Positions 39,701 to 55,787 of a stretch of 64,000 nt of DNA are shown here, piece by piece (the first letter of the stretch is position 1; the number at the start of each line of letters is the position of its first letter). The notes beneath the pieces were generated by a model, which saw nothing but the letters and a program-made list of their open reading frames with translations, was not told where the DNA came from and did not search any database. Origin of the DNA: Apostichopus japonicus (Eukaryota; Echinodermata; Holothuroidea; Aspidochirotida; Stichopodidae). The translations under genes were made by a program, and so were the position numbers. The stretch covers positions 1,808,501-1,872,500 of the forward strand of contig NC_092581.1 in NCBI RefSeq assembly GCF_037975245.1, written 5' to 3'.

Positions 39701-42700
39701 TATGTGGGTGGGGGGAGGGGGGGAAGGGGAAGGGAAGAAAAATCCATGAAATCTTTTTGATGACAAAGAGATTCACTTTGGTAAATGGTATTAAAATCTT
39801 GCCTGAATCTATAAACCCTTCTCAAAAAGTGAGCAAAATTATGACAAACCCCTTGTCAATATTCCGACCCCCAATGCATTGTAGGATACTGCTGCACGGT
39901 ACTAACGTGGCAGTTTGGTCACAGAGACCATTCACAGACTTTCTCATGGACCCCGTGTGACATATTCCCCAATATTGCTGTTCCTCTTTCCACAACAAAT
40001 TGGAGGCCTTTGGCCATGGAGTACTGCTCAGGTTTGATAAAAATGAAGACAAATTTGAAACCAAGATATATATGTATAATAAAACAATATATATAAAAAA
40101 ATAAAAAATAAAGAAAAAAAACTTTTGTTGACAACATATCCTACCGATTCATAAACCACCGACATCTTTTATGATATATTTAATAATCTCATACTACATA
40201 TAAGTTTATAATCCGTCACTAATACGCCCAGCCTAGTCTTAACTTTCAATCAAGTGTCTTTCATCGAAGAATGTACCAAACGGTGAGAACATTCTTAATT
40301 AAGATTCATCTCAATTTAATATGATTCCCCATCCCCCCCCCCTTCTTTTTCTCTCAATATTTTCAGGGTTTCCTGGTTCATCAAGCTCACACATTGATCC
40401 AATTAAGTGTCTGAATGCTAAAGCTGTCATAGAATATGACGCAGGAGCCAGACAAAACCAAATTGACGGCAGGCGACCCGGCTCGGATTTTAAATTTTTC
40501 TTTCTTTTTTCGTTGCTTCGACTGCTTAAACAATGAGTGAGAACTAAGGGATGCCTTTGAAATGACAATAAAGGTGGGATTGGGGAAAACATGTCAACTT
40601 TGGGTAGGCCTGGCAAGGAGACAATCTGTGAAATGAAACACCGACGGGTTGTCAACGACAACAGCCTGTTTCTGGATCAGGCTTTTAGGCAATTAGGCCC
40701 ATATTTCCTCTAAATAAATAAAGAGACAGAAAATGGGGCTTATCTTGACAACTTTGTTCTTCACTTTTACTTCTAGGAGGATTGTTAAAAAGAACAGGTG
40801 AAAATAAACAAAGCTCTTTGCCTTAGTGTCAATGCCACTCGGTACGTCTCAAACAGAAGCACAAATGCTTTAACGAGGAAGTTGTCGAAAACCTTTTCGT
40901 TAAAGCTTTTGGAAAAGCTCTGTGAGTTATTAATCTGTGACAACTCAATCTTGGGTGGAAGGTGAGGTATCTTCTACTGTCAATTTCACTCAAAAACAAA
41001 AACAACAACATAAAACAAGCCTATGCCTTAGAGGCCAGTTTCCAAGAACCAGTACTTGAATTAATAAGAACAGGTAGAATATAACTGTTACATTTTGTAT
41101 TAAAATGTATCTTAAACAAACTGGCTCCAATCAATGCACATATTAGATGGAGATTGAAAATTAGCTGAAAACAAACCTTAAGTGTTTTCGAGCTATGTGT
41201 GTACGATCTAAAATTTATACACTGTTTCTATGGTCTTGACAATTGCAAACATTTGTCACACAATTGTACTCTTTGGCCAAATTTAAAGCTTTTTGGTATC
41301 CTTCAAAGCTGTATCTAGGCATTTGCTATTCGACATCCTGATAATGACTTACCCAGACTTAACAGATTTCCACTGCACTTTGAGGACCGGGGTACAAGGC
41401 TCTGGTTTCACACCTTTGGCTGGGACTTTGGCTGAAAGGAAGATTCAAAAAAGGATTAACATCATTTGATCAACTCAAAACTGAAATCCACCCTCTAACG
41501 ACAGACTAATACACATAAAACAATTTCACTGAAGTCCCAAATCAGCCCCTTTCTGCCTTTTCAGGACCAGTTGTTAACGAACAGACTAAAACGTCACCGA
41601 GATAGAGATGATCCTTTTTTCCAGGATATTTCATGCGACTTGACTTCCTTTTTGCATACTGTCAGACAACTACAGGATTCTGTTCCTCACCCTCTTTCAG
41701 TCTTTGAGCACCGGTTGAGAGGATTGAGAAATAAAACCTACCATTTATTGTTAAGATTGATGCTCATATTGGCCCAAAACCTCCCACCACACCACCGACC
41801 CCAACACAGGAGCACTAGCTTTGAGATTTTGGGCTATATTAACGTTACCATTTCAGGGCATATTTTTTAAATGGTGGTCTGGTCTTTCAAGATGACCAAC
41901 TTTATATTGGGACAACCAAACACAGTTTTGGATGACTAGTTGTCTTCAGCAAATTTGGGATTGCATTGTGACTAAATACTCCCAAATAGGTAATATGATA
42001 AACTGGGATCACCCCCCCCCCCCCCAAAGCTGGTGTCCTATTCACTAAACCTGCACATCTCTCCTACAGTGTACATATGGTGCTCTGTTCACCAAACCTA
42101 CACATCTCTCCTCCAGTGTAAATATTGGTCATTGTTATTTGCTACATATTTTCAGACAACCAAATTTGTTGTTCAGTAAGCCAAAAAGTAGTGCCTGGGT
42201 TATCCCAGGGGCAACAAGAAAGAAAATCCTGAATAATTTGTCCTGGTTTTGTTGATATGATGTTTACCAGAGTTGCAGGTAGTTTCACTTTCAGTAGTAT
42301 CTGTGCAATATTTCCAATGTACACTGATACTACAAAAATCATGGAACCCCAATGCATGTTTGCAAGAGGGGAGGGGAAGGAGTTCGGACCAATGTTCAGT
42401 GCTGTTAAAGTCGACAATGAAATTTTGGGAGAGGGGAATGCGCAGCATGCCACCCCCTCCCCTCTCCAGGTGTTGGAAGCCTTGCACATCCCTTCCCCCT
42501 CTTTTACCAAGCTTCTCACAGTGTTGCAATCCCAGCTGTAAAAGAATACAAGTAAAAAATTTGACAAATGTGGTGATATGTCTGATGGATTTGCAACCTG
42601 CAGAAATTCCATCTCGACAGCCGCTGAACATCCTGAACCCCCCCCCTCCCTAGCCCATTCCTATCTTTGCAGCACCGGTTGCACAGACTACCTCAAATAA

Positions 42701-45700
42701 AGCTTACCATGTGGTGATATGATGTTTGCTGGATTTGCGGGTGACCTCATGTTCCAGATTGTCAGGGTGCCGTCCGAATGGCTACAGACAAACTGCTTCC
42801 CTTCGTAGTGCCATGCAATGGAATGTACTGGCTGATTGCAGTTGTAACGATAATCCGCGACTTTATTTACAAGGTCCCATAGAGCTAACACACCATTTTC
42901 AAAGCCTATAAGAAGCTGCGAAAGAAAGGGATCAACAAAAGAAGTTATGACCAAAGGAAAAAAATCCTGGAGGAATTTGACAAAAGTTTCCTTAAAAAAA
43001 GAAACCCTGGTAACCGTCAGTTGACGTGCCCGTAATAATCTGATGCTCATATAAGGTGTTCGCACGGACGGAATTGAGGGAAATGTCAACATGAGCCCTG
43101 TGCAGCAACTAATCTTTCTATGCAGGTTGTGTTTAATTCTCTTTCATCAGCTTACAACTTTAACTGCACAAATTGTTCCATGCAGAAAAAGAAAGAAAAA
43201 ATATGCGACAAGTAAACGAACCTGTCTTTTATATCGCTTCTGTCTTTTATGTTGCAGTGAAAGGTGGGATGACACAAAAAAATGAGCAAACAATAGAGAA
43301 TAACAAATCCATTGTGATATCTTAAGAAATAATATGAAACATTTTCAAGTTAGGATCTCATTTTGACTGTTACTTTGCTTTAGAACTATTATTATTATTA
43401 TTATTTTTTTAAAGGCCTCATTGTGACGGAGATCTGCACACAGCCAGCATCTGTAGAGATGTTATGTTGTTACTTGCTGCTTAAGTAATTGCAAACATCA
43501 TTTTAGCATCCAGTCTCCAAAAAAGTGCATGAACCTATCCAACAAACGTGATAATTCGCTACCAAATTGAGTTCTAATCTCGTGGTATCCACGTATCCAT
43601 GTATTAAAGGACATGTATTAAGCTACGTTGCACCTTATGAAAATAATGTGACAGTAATGGAAGAGATAAGAAGAGCAAAAAAAAAAAAACTAAGAAAAAA
43701 GACGATAATCTCCCGACTGCCATTAATGAATCGGAGAGATATATAGCAATCTGTTCAGGCGTAAAATCAAAACAGTTGTGAAGGAAAGGAAGTCTGCTAC
43801 AAGGCATTTCAGCCTTTTAATAACTTTATTGAATCTTCAGTAAAGGACGTTCAGTAAGGGGAAGGTGAAGGACAAATATATCTTTGTAAAAACGATATAT
43901 GAAACAAATTTTGCTTCAATCTTTTGCAGACAATCTTTTTCCCAATGTATGATATGGCAATTATAAAGTTGATGTAGCTTTATGATCCCAGATATGCAGA
44001 TGAGGTTGATAGGAAGGGGAAACGGGGGGGGGGGGAGGGGTCGGCCGTAACAGATACTGTAAGAGAGGAAATTAAATGCATATATTATATATAGGAAGAA
44101 GGTGTGATGCAGTCTGAAAACATTTAACATCCTTGTTTCTATTGCTACTCGAGTTAGTCTTCCCTTGATGGCTATGAAAGAATTTTAGCCTACCATCGGC
44201 TACCTGCATCGTGGATTTTTGTGACGATACTGCACGTAGGGAAACGACCCGACCGATTGCAAAACTTGGCGACAAAAAAAATGCGAAATGGGTGATCGTT
44301 ACACTTTTCATTTATTTCTTTTGGTACTAATGTAATTATGGCCCGACTTTTATTTACTTTAGCACGTAACGACAATATTGTGATCGTCTCTTATAAAGTT
44401 TTCTCATCTTTCGAAATGAAAACAGCCTGGATGCAATTGGGTCATTGGGATACGGGCAGAAGAACGTAGACTTACTTTATTAGGATCAGCTGGGTTGTCG
44501 CTGAGATGAACCACCGGACCTGGGTGTTTCTTCATGGAACTGTGGAGTGAAAAGATAATTTAACAATTTTCAAGGCTCATTTAATAATATGTATTCAATC
44601 TGGAGGGTCTAAAGAATGCCTTCCCCCCTTTTTTTTATTGTCGTTGTTGTTACAATTGCGTAGTTAATTAATCACACAATATCTCAGCATATTGCAGCTA
44701 AATCTAAAAGTTTAGTACAGGAAATTTTGTGTCAGTAACATTTCTTTGCAGCAACTAAAACAGTTTTAAGTGACTGGAACAAGTCTGTTAACTTTTTTTT
44801 CCCCTGATAGAGAGAATACAGTGGTTTGAGTCCATGAGCTGACGTGAGTTGGGGGAAAAAAACCACCTGCAATGAAAAGACTCAATGTTAAACAGGAGCA
44901 CAACTCTGGTCTGCAGGTTTTAAGGTCACCGCTAGGTCAATTTCCCCACTCCATCGCAAAAATAGGGAAGTCAAATAGAGGTCGACCTTGTTTTTCAAAC
45001 TTCCAAGAATGACATCGTTTAATGCCATCTTCAAAGCATATAGTCTCCTGCAGAGTTTATAGTTCATAGTCAACCATACTTTAACACAAAATCTAAATGG
45101 TGAGAAACGAACATCCAGAAAAAGAAGTACTTTTTGAAATCTTTCAACCTTCTTTCAGCGAGCTGCTGAATATTTTTGAGGATATAACGTCAACTTATTG
45201 AAAGCATGTGAGATGTTAAGGTGTTTTAGACTTAATTGTATATATATATTCCTGGGGAGGTACAGATATATATCTTCATGATTCCAACTCTCATCTCCAA
45301 TAGTACACTGAACACTTTATTAATTAGCTAATGGAAAGAAAAGAAATTGCAATATACACAATATGCATATTTCCATTTCAACCTTCAGGCATATAAAACT
45401 ATGCTGGGAGGAAATCAATTTGAAAATTGCCCATATACACTGCTTCCTTCATGCCTTAAAATTAGCAGTGTTTGTAGGTGAATAAACAACAAATTTAGCG
45501 CCTCTTTATGCATGTACATCGCCAATCGATACAGCTGGGGCAAAAACCGCACTGTTTTTGAAATCCCCTGGAAAAACAGCTTGCGTGTAACAACTAATAT
45601 ATATCTATACACTGTTTGCATGGTCTAAAGTTAATTAAACCAGGTCAAGTACCAAATGGACAATAGAATGGGTTGTATTTCTAGATCGAGATCAAAACTT

Positions 45701-48700
45701 GGAATTTAACTTTTGATAATTTAGTGGTTTTTATGTCTTGCAGGAGTATTTGATCTAGTGTCATTATGATGTTTACGTTGCACTGTAATTCGTGTGTGTA
45801 CCGTCCATATATGCACACGTCTTGGTGTAAACTATATGTAGCAGTGAATATTCTGTAACTGTGTTAACTTTGCCACACTGTGTCAGCAATCATTGGGCTT
45901 GACCAAACATTAACCATTTGAATTTGAATAAGTGTACGTGACAACAAGGCATAAAATTGGCTATGAGATCCTGTGATTATGAAGGGTCGTGGGAGGCAAT
46001 CGTATAAAGGTGACTTCAAAGTCATATTCTTTTTTATGTTTAAACAACTTGCCTAACTATAGATTCCGGTGACTATATTCCAAAAATATTCTTTTGACTC
46101 TGCACGGATATCAAGCTCTGGGATGGGGTTAGGTTTGTGGAAGATGGGGTTGGATTCCAGGAGAGAGGAAGGAAACATCTAAAATGCATACATTTGACTT
46201 TATGTGGAATTTATTATTTGTTTATCATTTATTATTGTAACCAACTTCCAACCATTTAATATGAAGTCAGGTTTGAAGAAAATTTTGAAGAAAAAAGAAA
46301 AAAAAAGAAAGAAAGAAAACAAACAGGACACCAAACACTCTCAGGATAGACCCATCCATAGCATCAAGGACCCACCCATAGCATCAAGGACCCACCCATA
46401 GCATCACGGACCCACCCATAGCATCAAGGGTTGTAACAATGTGATCAAGACAATGCTGTGTCTAGTGCAGTATCAGTTAGAAACAACAGACACTAAAACC
46501 ACAACACTACTGTTACCATTTTTATCGTTAGATACTTCAAATCCTGTATCTCTCCCTCCTCCCTCGCATCCCTCTCGCCTCTGTTGAGAACACCAAATTA
46601 TTCACAAGTACATGAATGGTTTAGCAATTTGAACATGCAACTTCCCACCGATGATGTATGGTTGAACTTCATCCACAGCATGGTGATATATATTGCCTAA
46701 TTCAAATCTTGGCAGCTTACGAGGGTTGTGACACCCAGAATACCGGAGTGACGACATGGATATCTCATTCCATAGATCCATCACATTATCACACACGATA
46801 GCCCGTTCTGTACATATATATATATATACATATATACTCACAGTTCAATAGCTTTATTCCAGTTTATAACATATCCTGATAGGTTAAAGGACTCGATGTG
46901 CACAATGTGAACGTTGCCCCTCTCTGTGCCGATGTAGAGCCATTTACTTTGGAAAGGTAGATGACAGAATGTTATTCTGAAGAGAAAAAGGGGGAAAAAC
47001 ATGAAAGAGTGAGGGAGAGAAAAAACTAAGATGGAACATTTAAAACTTAATGCAGCAGTAACAGAAAGGTGAGGCTTGTATTTAGGTAATAAAAGTGAGA
47101 TAACATATTGCTTGAATAAGATGGTTCTAACATTGATTAAATGCACCCCCCCCCCCCAAAGAACTTACTGGTGTGGATATATTTAGGAATGACGATACAT
47201 ACTTAGCCCCTAACCCTAATCCTAACCCATACATGTATTATGCAATGAATTGAGTTACCGTCAAATTTAACCATAGGTACATGGCAAAATATATTATTGG
47301 CAATTACAATGAAATGTATGACAAGAACACTAAGGTGTTCCAGAAATGATGTATCGCAGGGATAGAAGAGGGGGAGGGAGGGGAGGGTAGGGTAGGCCTA
47401 TGATCCACCCAAAGGGGGGATAAGGGGGGAGGGGAGAGGGGGAAGATGAAAGAGGACTGTAGTAGTAAGCAGATCGAGAGCAGGGAGGGAATTTGGGTCT
47501 GCTAATGAGGATAATAGACAACATGGTGCAATAGAGTAATTGCCTAGATAGACAAACCACATATTAGCCATGTTTATTAACTTATCAATTAACATTTACT
47601 CCAAGGTATCATTTGCTCTTTGTTTCTTTGTATACTTTACAAGGGCTGGGCAAAGTTTTATTGGTTGGCAGGTGATCCCAGATCTACAACCAAATTTATG
47701 TTGAGTATGACCAAAGTCAGCTTTGCAGGTCATCCAGTCTATGTACGAAGCTGATGAACCAGTAATAAAGACCTGGCTAATTGTCAGAAAGATCAAATCC
47801 TTAAAAAAATTTACTCTGGCAGTGTAACGGTTGCGAGGAGACAGGTAAGTAATTGCCCTCTGTGAGACAAACTGTGCCAATAGATTAAATATGAACAAGA
47901 GGAGGAAAGATGATAGGGTGAAGGGGAGGATATAGGAAATGAGAAGAGAAAGGGAGTAGAAGGTGCAAGGAGAGAGTGGGGAGGGGGTGAGAATGGGGAT
48001 TTTGCAACACTTAGTCATGTCTCACTCTCTAACAATGAACACTTTTATTTAATATCTCTACTCTAAAACCACCCATTTTTTTATGCTGTACCAATATTGT
48101 AAACATAGCATCCGTATATATAAGCCTAAACCGACCGAGAAAAAAAAAAAGGAAAAAAAACCTGCCTCATTTTGTAACCTAACACTTTTTCAAGTTCTCT
48201 CTGTAGGGAAACTGCGGAGCTCTTGACTTTAAGGCGTACCATAACAATTCAGAAAGAGGATATCATCATGTTTCATCATAAAATATTCCCAATTTCCTCA
48301 ATGACGAGAAAATTGTATAAACTGCATGGCTGTAGAATAATCTCAATCATATTGCGAAGGCATCAGCCTACTCCCCGTGCAACAGACTAAAAGAGCTCTG
48401 TTGTGTTTTCGGCATGGCGGAAAGCCAAGGTGATTGAAACAGATGGTACCTTAAATATGTGTTCATTAATATATCATGGAAGCATCTACTAAGATAGGAT
48501 TTCACAATGATTATGACTCACATAAATGATAGAATATTATTGATTGTCAACATTGAAAGCTGAAAAAATATGCAATACTGTTTTTTTCTTTCTATTTTTG
48601 GAGTGGGGGGAGGGGGAGGGGTGGGATTAAACATAGTTCAATTTAATCAATGCATCAACTTAGGTGGACGGGAAAGAAAAATGCAGTTTCGGCTTTTCTG

Positions 48701-51700
48701 TCCTTTTCTCAATTTTGCTAATTTTGCAGTTTGGTTTGCCAAAAATTCCCCTCCCAAGTTGTTTCCTAAATTTCCAATTTTGAAGTTACAACGAAAAAGT
48801 GAATGTGGATAATTTGGCTTGGTCTTCATTTTAGCAAACTGGAGACGGCCTTGGTAAGCTCTCATTTCAACATGTGATGTCATAATGGAATGGAGTCACA
48901 TGTCATTGCAATAGCTGAAGGCCACTCGGTCTCCAGAACCTACGAAAACATTTGCAGCTGTCACCTGATTCGATTGTTCCTGGTGCCGGTTTTTGGCTGA
49001 CTAAACTAAAGTAACGGTTAAAAGAGAAGCAATATGGGTGAGGGGGGATGGGGTGGGGGGAGGGGGCTCATTTTAGAGAGAACATGGAGACGGCCTTGAA
49101 ATGCTCTCATTTCAACACGTGATGTCATAATGGAATGGAGTCACATGTCATTGCAATAGTTGAAGGCTACTCAGTCTGCAGAACATTTGAAACATTTGCA
49201 GCCGTCACCTTATTTGCTTGTTCTTTGTGCTAGTTTTTGGCCGACTTACCTTAAAAAAAAGGTTTAAAAAATCTATCTGGTTGAGGGGGATGGGTGGTGG
49301 GGGGTGGGATGGTTCTCTGTGCCGCCACTTGGCAGACAGAACATTACAAAAATTCCCAGTGTGTAGTACATTAATAAAATTATTTATGCAGTACAACCCA
49401 AACAGTAGAAAATACTTCAAAATTTGGCAAGTCAACAGACTGTTACGTTAGTTTCTCAGATGCAACACAAAAGCTCAACGAGAAAACATTGACTTTAGGG
49501 CCTCACAGGACATGTTTATATATCGTTTACTAATATCGGTCAATGACAAATGGTGTTGAATATTATCCAATGGTTCGTTGTTGTTCATATGAAATTAAAA
49601 GAACAAGTTATGCATGGAGTTATTTAGAATTTATAAAACAGAGGAGTAACATTAATGTTTGTAGGCCTGCAATGAGGAGCGGAAGTCAATTATCAAGTTA
49701 GCCTTAAAGAAGCATTCCAGAGATATATATTAAAACTGAAGATCTTGAAAAGCTCATCAGCTATATTGGAACGTTACCAGCTCTGAAAATATTTTATATT
49801 TACTTGCACTCAAACACTTCGAGACTAAAATTCTGCCTACTAAATATTTCTGCCTTGAGGTCATCCTGTACTAATAGTCAATTGTCCTCCATTTAACAGC
49901 AGGGCGTATTCACAGTATGGTGATGTACTCAGCTCCGAGCCTGCTTAAAGAAACTCTCGAAGCTAATAATACGTATCAAATCTGTGACTTATAGCCAAAT
50001 CACATAACCTAATTATATTCAAGGACATTCTATTAATACATTGTTTGTCAGAGTGTAATGACCATAACCAACCCTCTCCGTCCCCCCAGCAACCCTCCCC
50101 ATCCCCCCAAGATATGCCCCCCCCCCAAGATATGCAAATATACAACTACAGTCGACTAAACCAATTAAGGGGTCAGAAAATGCTAATTTACAAGCAGATT
50201 AAAAAGAGGAGGGAAGACATATCTAGATACAAACCTAAATTTGTGAAAAATATGATTTTGTCTTCTTAGAACTTTAAAGTTTTAAGATATCTCTCCTTTC
50301 TCCCCTCTCCTACCCTCCCCCCTCCCCCCCTGAGACTTTCAAACCTAAGTCTAACAGGTTTGATAAAAATTGATACCCTCTGTAGTTTGTTTCTATTTTA
50401 GGATTATTGAAGTTAATAAGCAAAATAATAAGACTCCATGCATTGACTCGACAGGATTTAAATTAACTGACACACAAACCTACTTTGTATTCATGAGTCT
50501 ACGATTCTTGACTTTTTGATCAGCCTCCTTGTAGAGTAGAGGAGTTTTTAATTATTGTAGAGACTTCCGACTTGTGATACATTAGCATGAAGATTACCGA
50601 TATAGATTGACTTCAAAGAAGTACAGTAGAACCCAGCTTTCTCATATATATACATACCATTGATGTATATATTACACAATTGCAATGCCATTATGAGACA
50701 AAATTGTGCACATTATTAAAGCCAGGCCATGAACATGTATCATCACTAGACTCGACTCAAATTGTAATTCTCCCAAATATACTGTATTATAAAGAGGGGG
50801 CCATGTTGATCTAAATTTGTCATCTGATTGCAATATATAGCATATTGGTTTGATCGATATCTGCTGGTTTTTTGAGAATATACAATTTTGGGGGCGGGGG
50901 GTGAGGGATTATTATCCAGTTGGTATAGCCTCTATGGTACATCTCAGAATAAGTTTGCAGCATAATCCCTGGTATTAATACCGTATGTAAGATATTATGG
51001 CTTAGGATCTGGAGTAGGGTCTGGTCCTCCCTGGAGCCTTTATAGAGTGGGTGGGTGGGCCCCTCCGGGTTTACACCAAACATCGGGACCGCAAGCTATA
51101 TCACACATGTAAATATTTTGGCCTAAAACTGTTGCTCTAAGATTGCTGTATCATGTATTATCCAAAGCAAACTTTGAACCCTCAATTCACCAACAAGATA
51201 TATCAAGTTTTAAGAATTTTGTGAACTTTTCTATAAAATGAATTCTGGCAACAAACGTGTCGAGTGAATGATATCATCATAACAATTGAAATGAAAATCT
51301 TTTTCTTTATAATTTGCCGCAAATAATTGATCCACAGAGACAGACAGACAGACAGACAGAGAGATAATTCACAAAATTCTAAAAACAATATAAGTTAATC
51401 AAACCTTGATTTCCAGAGCACAATGACAGCTGTGCAAACATTTAAAAACATATGTCACTTTTAGCTTTTGATGAGAAAATGATGCAACAATGTAGTTTTA
51501 TTAAAGGAAACTAATGCTGTTGGAGATAATTTCACACAATGACATGTACAGTACATCATCATCTTTTGGTTATGTTCCTTCACAGGCACAAGTACTGCAG
51601 TCTGAGCAACAGGAGAGTTTCCATGGCAACTCTAGAATTCAGAGGGCACTCGAATGAAGTTGGAGTTTATGGCAGAGAATTCCTATCCCGAATCAAGTTA

Positions 51701-52814
51701 TTGAGATGCCATACGCCATGGACGACTGGGGAGGGGGTGGGAGGCCAAAAGAGAGGGTGTGGAGTCAGGACTTTCACAATCCAATTTTGAATCTAGGTAT
51801 TTTAAGAGATTTTGTGGGATAAATTGAATTAATCGACCACAACACTCAAAAAATATCCGAGTGGCCCAAACTTCTTTCCCGCCATACTATGATCACTAAA
51901 CAGGTCTTAACGACTCACTATATTTCCTATCCAATTCTTGACTCATTTAATTCTCTCTCTCTGACGAAGCATGTGTGTGTATTTTCTGGGATCGATGGTG
52001 GTGTCTTACACTTCTGTTACACCTCATTCGAAAATAGGTCAGATTACCGGCATTAGACGTTTCTTTTTGCGCGAGTCTTCACACCCTTTAACCTTCCACA
52101 GAACCTCCCTCCCCCTCCCCAATTAATTATTTAGTTCTAAATCACTTTTTTTTTTCATCTTTAGGCACTATACAGTCAAGCTTGATCACGTTTCACAAGC
52201 AGAAATCTTTGAAAAACATTTTCTGTTCTTTACAGACATACCGAACACTAGATATCACTTTATATATATAGTTTTTTCTTTTTAACCAAGAGAAAAAGGA
52301 AAAAACAAAATTTCCCAGTGATAGACACATGTATACACGCTGCTAATGTATATATTACCTCCCCGGATATTAGCGAGCTGGATGTGTTAATTTTTCACGG
52401 CTCAAAAACCCCCCCTCGAGTGTTGAGAATTATACGTTGCCAAAGCAGGCAGTTACAATAAATTTATTAATCCATTTTAAGTTGAGTAAGTGATACTGTT
52501 TTTTATCAGGCCTTGACGACAAACAAATTATGACCAAACAGCCTATGGCCATGGATACTAAACCACTGGTAAAGCTCCATTTGTGTCCTTCTCACGTGCC
52601 AGCAGTCTTCTGATCCGTTTAAAATGGGTGGTACGTCCTTTGGTCGCCTAGTGGATGTATGAATTTCTCGCCCGTAGCGATATTACTCGACTCTCAAAAT
52701 GATATGTGGTTTCCTACTGACTAATTACAATACACAGGACACAGCTAGTTTGAACTTGGCTGTGAGCTAAGTCCATCTAAACACAGTTGATGCACTGAAA
52801 ATACAGTATATATC

Positions 52815-52845
<31 letters not shown>

Positions 52846-55700
52846 CTACAGAGAGAGAGATAGCAATGAACAAATTTACGAGTAGTAAAAAGGAAACACC
52901 CAGCTGCTCTCAAGAAGGCAGCTAGATCTGTAGAGCCGGTTAAAATAACGGCCACGCCAGATGTAAAAGTCAGGCGAAAAAAATAAATTAATAAGCGAAC
53001 GACGATATTGACCATTAAAGTTCAACTGTGTAAATGTACTAAAATCTTGGCTATGTTCACAAACTTTCTACCTGAATTACTTTGAGGCGCTGGATTAAAA
53101 ATTATGCTAAACTGATATAAACATATCTTATTTAAATAACTATAACTTAACATATAAATAAATATTTCATATTCTTTTCCATCATTTACCAAAAATTATT
53201 CAACCACATCTCCCCCCCCCCCCCAATAAAAAAAAAACAATAACAGAAGGCGAGGAAACAGAATCCCCTAAAGCAATTTTCCAAGCGTCAAGAACTTCAT
53301 AATTGCACTGCCAACAACTATTTCAACTTTCGGTTAATTGCATTGTCTACTACTAAGAATCCAAATGACTTTTATGTTTGCATCATCACGCCTGTTTCAC
53401 AGGCGGTCAATACATTAGTTACCAAACAGCCACTCGGGGTGGAGTGGCTGCTTCTCGAATGTCCCAATCGGAGTGAGAGAGATGTTTTCGGTCGGAGTAA
53501 ACAACTTCTCTGAGTGGTTGGTGTAATACACCAAGGTTAAGATCAAGAACGCAGGCATGACAACACCTAAAAAAGTGGCTAATGGAGTAAAGGGGATCTC
53601 AAGAGTTTTTGAAAATTCCAGGTTCGGTCAGGGAAGGGGTGAATTTATGATTTTAATAATCAAAAAAATAGTATTAGATTCAGTTGAGTTCTATGAAAGA
53701 CGAATAAAGATATTTCATACTCTGTACTCAAAAAGTGAAATGATGGATAAATCATCGTCATATAAAATACTGAATTACTTGTTTCTTCCTCTATATTGCA
53801 CTTTTATCACATGATTGTCCACGATTTATGACCTTTGAATTAATGGTCAAATATTTAATTTATTATGCAAAACTGAAGACCTGTAGTAAGATTTCAGGGT
53901 GAGTATAGTGTAGTTGGGTACATTATAGTCTTGTCTCTACAGTATCATCATCCAGTAAAAGACAAAATTAATGACATTAACTATTTAACTTTAATTATCA
54001 TACAGATGTAGTGCAGTATGCTAATGGTGACCTTTGAAAATGTGTATGCCATTGAGACGTTTATTGCAATATGTACCCACAGCATACCACCTCTGCAATC
54101 ATCTCGATTGGATAGCCAGCAGTGTTGCATTATCCGATAGGCTGACGATTCACATGCCTTATTTGGTGGCCCCATGCTCTACAGATCACCACAACATCCA
54201 ATTATCCATGGAATTGCTTCTTGCAAATATTTAATAGGAAATGCTCAGTTGTGAAGGAGTAATGCAAAGAGATGGCCCTTCTGCTCATGGAAGTTCCCCT
54301 TTCCAATATAGGCTTACAACAATGCCTGTAGGATCAATGTCACAATTACTGTAGGTGTCCATGGGGAGGGGGGCAGAGGCACATCCCCACACCCCATAAA
54401 AAACATTTCATGTTCTACCTAAAATAGGTAAGGTTATATGCAACAGAAAAATGGAATACACCTGTTGGCCAAAAGATGGGTGAGATTGCATCATTTGGCA
54501 TCTACTGAAAGCCTCTTGAGATAAGCAAAACTTTCTCAAAGGGGATGTGAGCACTCCCTTTACACCCCTCCTCAAGGATAGCAATCCTCCTGCATTGATG
54601 TGCCCCCCCCCCCCATGTGGTAGGCAGAAACAGACTCTGATGCATGTAAAGTTTGCACGCGAGAAAAAAGGGTACTACAAACGACTTGGCCAAGACTACG
54701 CAAATACCAGCATTGGATATAAACACAGTACCATCCGGAGGGCAGCATGTCCTATTTATTATTACATCTCTCTGGCTCTTCTTAGATTGACAGTTTGTGC
54801 CTTAGATTCTTTCAAGTATACTTATTATGTAATCTACAAGCATTCCTGGAAGATTTACCCTCCATTTATCTACTAAACATGTTGCAAACTTGTCATCCAA
54901 ATGTGAGATTGCACACTTTAAAACAGAGTGCCAAGTTATCCAACACTGCCATCAAAATCCTGAATCAGCCCAGCAATTAGATGACATTTTCGTAACGTTC
55001 TCGTCTTCGAGATCCACCTTTAAGTGGCGCACTTAAGAATATTCCTTCTACACATCGTGGTATGACAACCGGCTGAGAGCAGAGCTGAGGTTTGCCTTCG
55101 GTTACATATTTTTTATCAAAGCTCGCCATTGAGTATTTTACTCCGATGAGAATGTGACTGATCGGGCTTCGACAACCTAACAGGTAGTTTGTTTTCAAGA
55201 AAGTCACTGATTGTGTTTGTATTTATCCTTAATGGGGGACACTATAATCCAACCATTATCTTTAGCTTACTAACATAGGTCTTTGTGAAGAACACTCCCC
55301 TAAACAGTAAAGAAAAACTATAATCCATTTGGGCAATATCCTCCTAAATATAGTCATGTCCGAGAGCTGTCAATTTGTAACCCCCAGGACTCCCCCCACC
55401 CCCAATATATGGGAGTCTTTTCTAACAACTCCAAGGCCACACTCATCTTCATTATTAAACCCTGGATCTGCTCCTGTATAGTCATAATGAAATATATATT
55501 AATAGTAAAATTAATAGAACAAATAGTACATTAAAGTACAAACTGAAACAGATTAAGCTAATAATGTCTTATGTTGACCTACTTAAAATTTGGCAATGAT
55601 AAATATTGAACATTCATCATCTGTAGATATAGCATACATATCTATCTGTCTGTCTGTGTATATGTATACATATACATGTATATGTATATGTGTATATATG

Positions 55701-55787
<87 letters not shown>

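Noticed and set aside
40311-40661. Overlapping frames of 71 and 116 residues on opposite strands
   Set aside because: No domain, no supporting splice context; within an intron.
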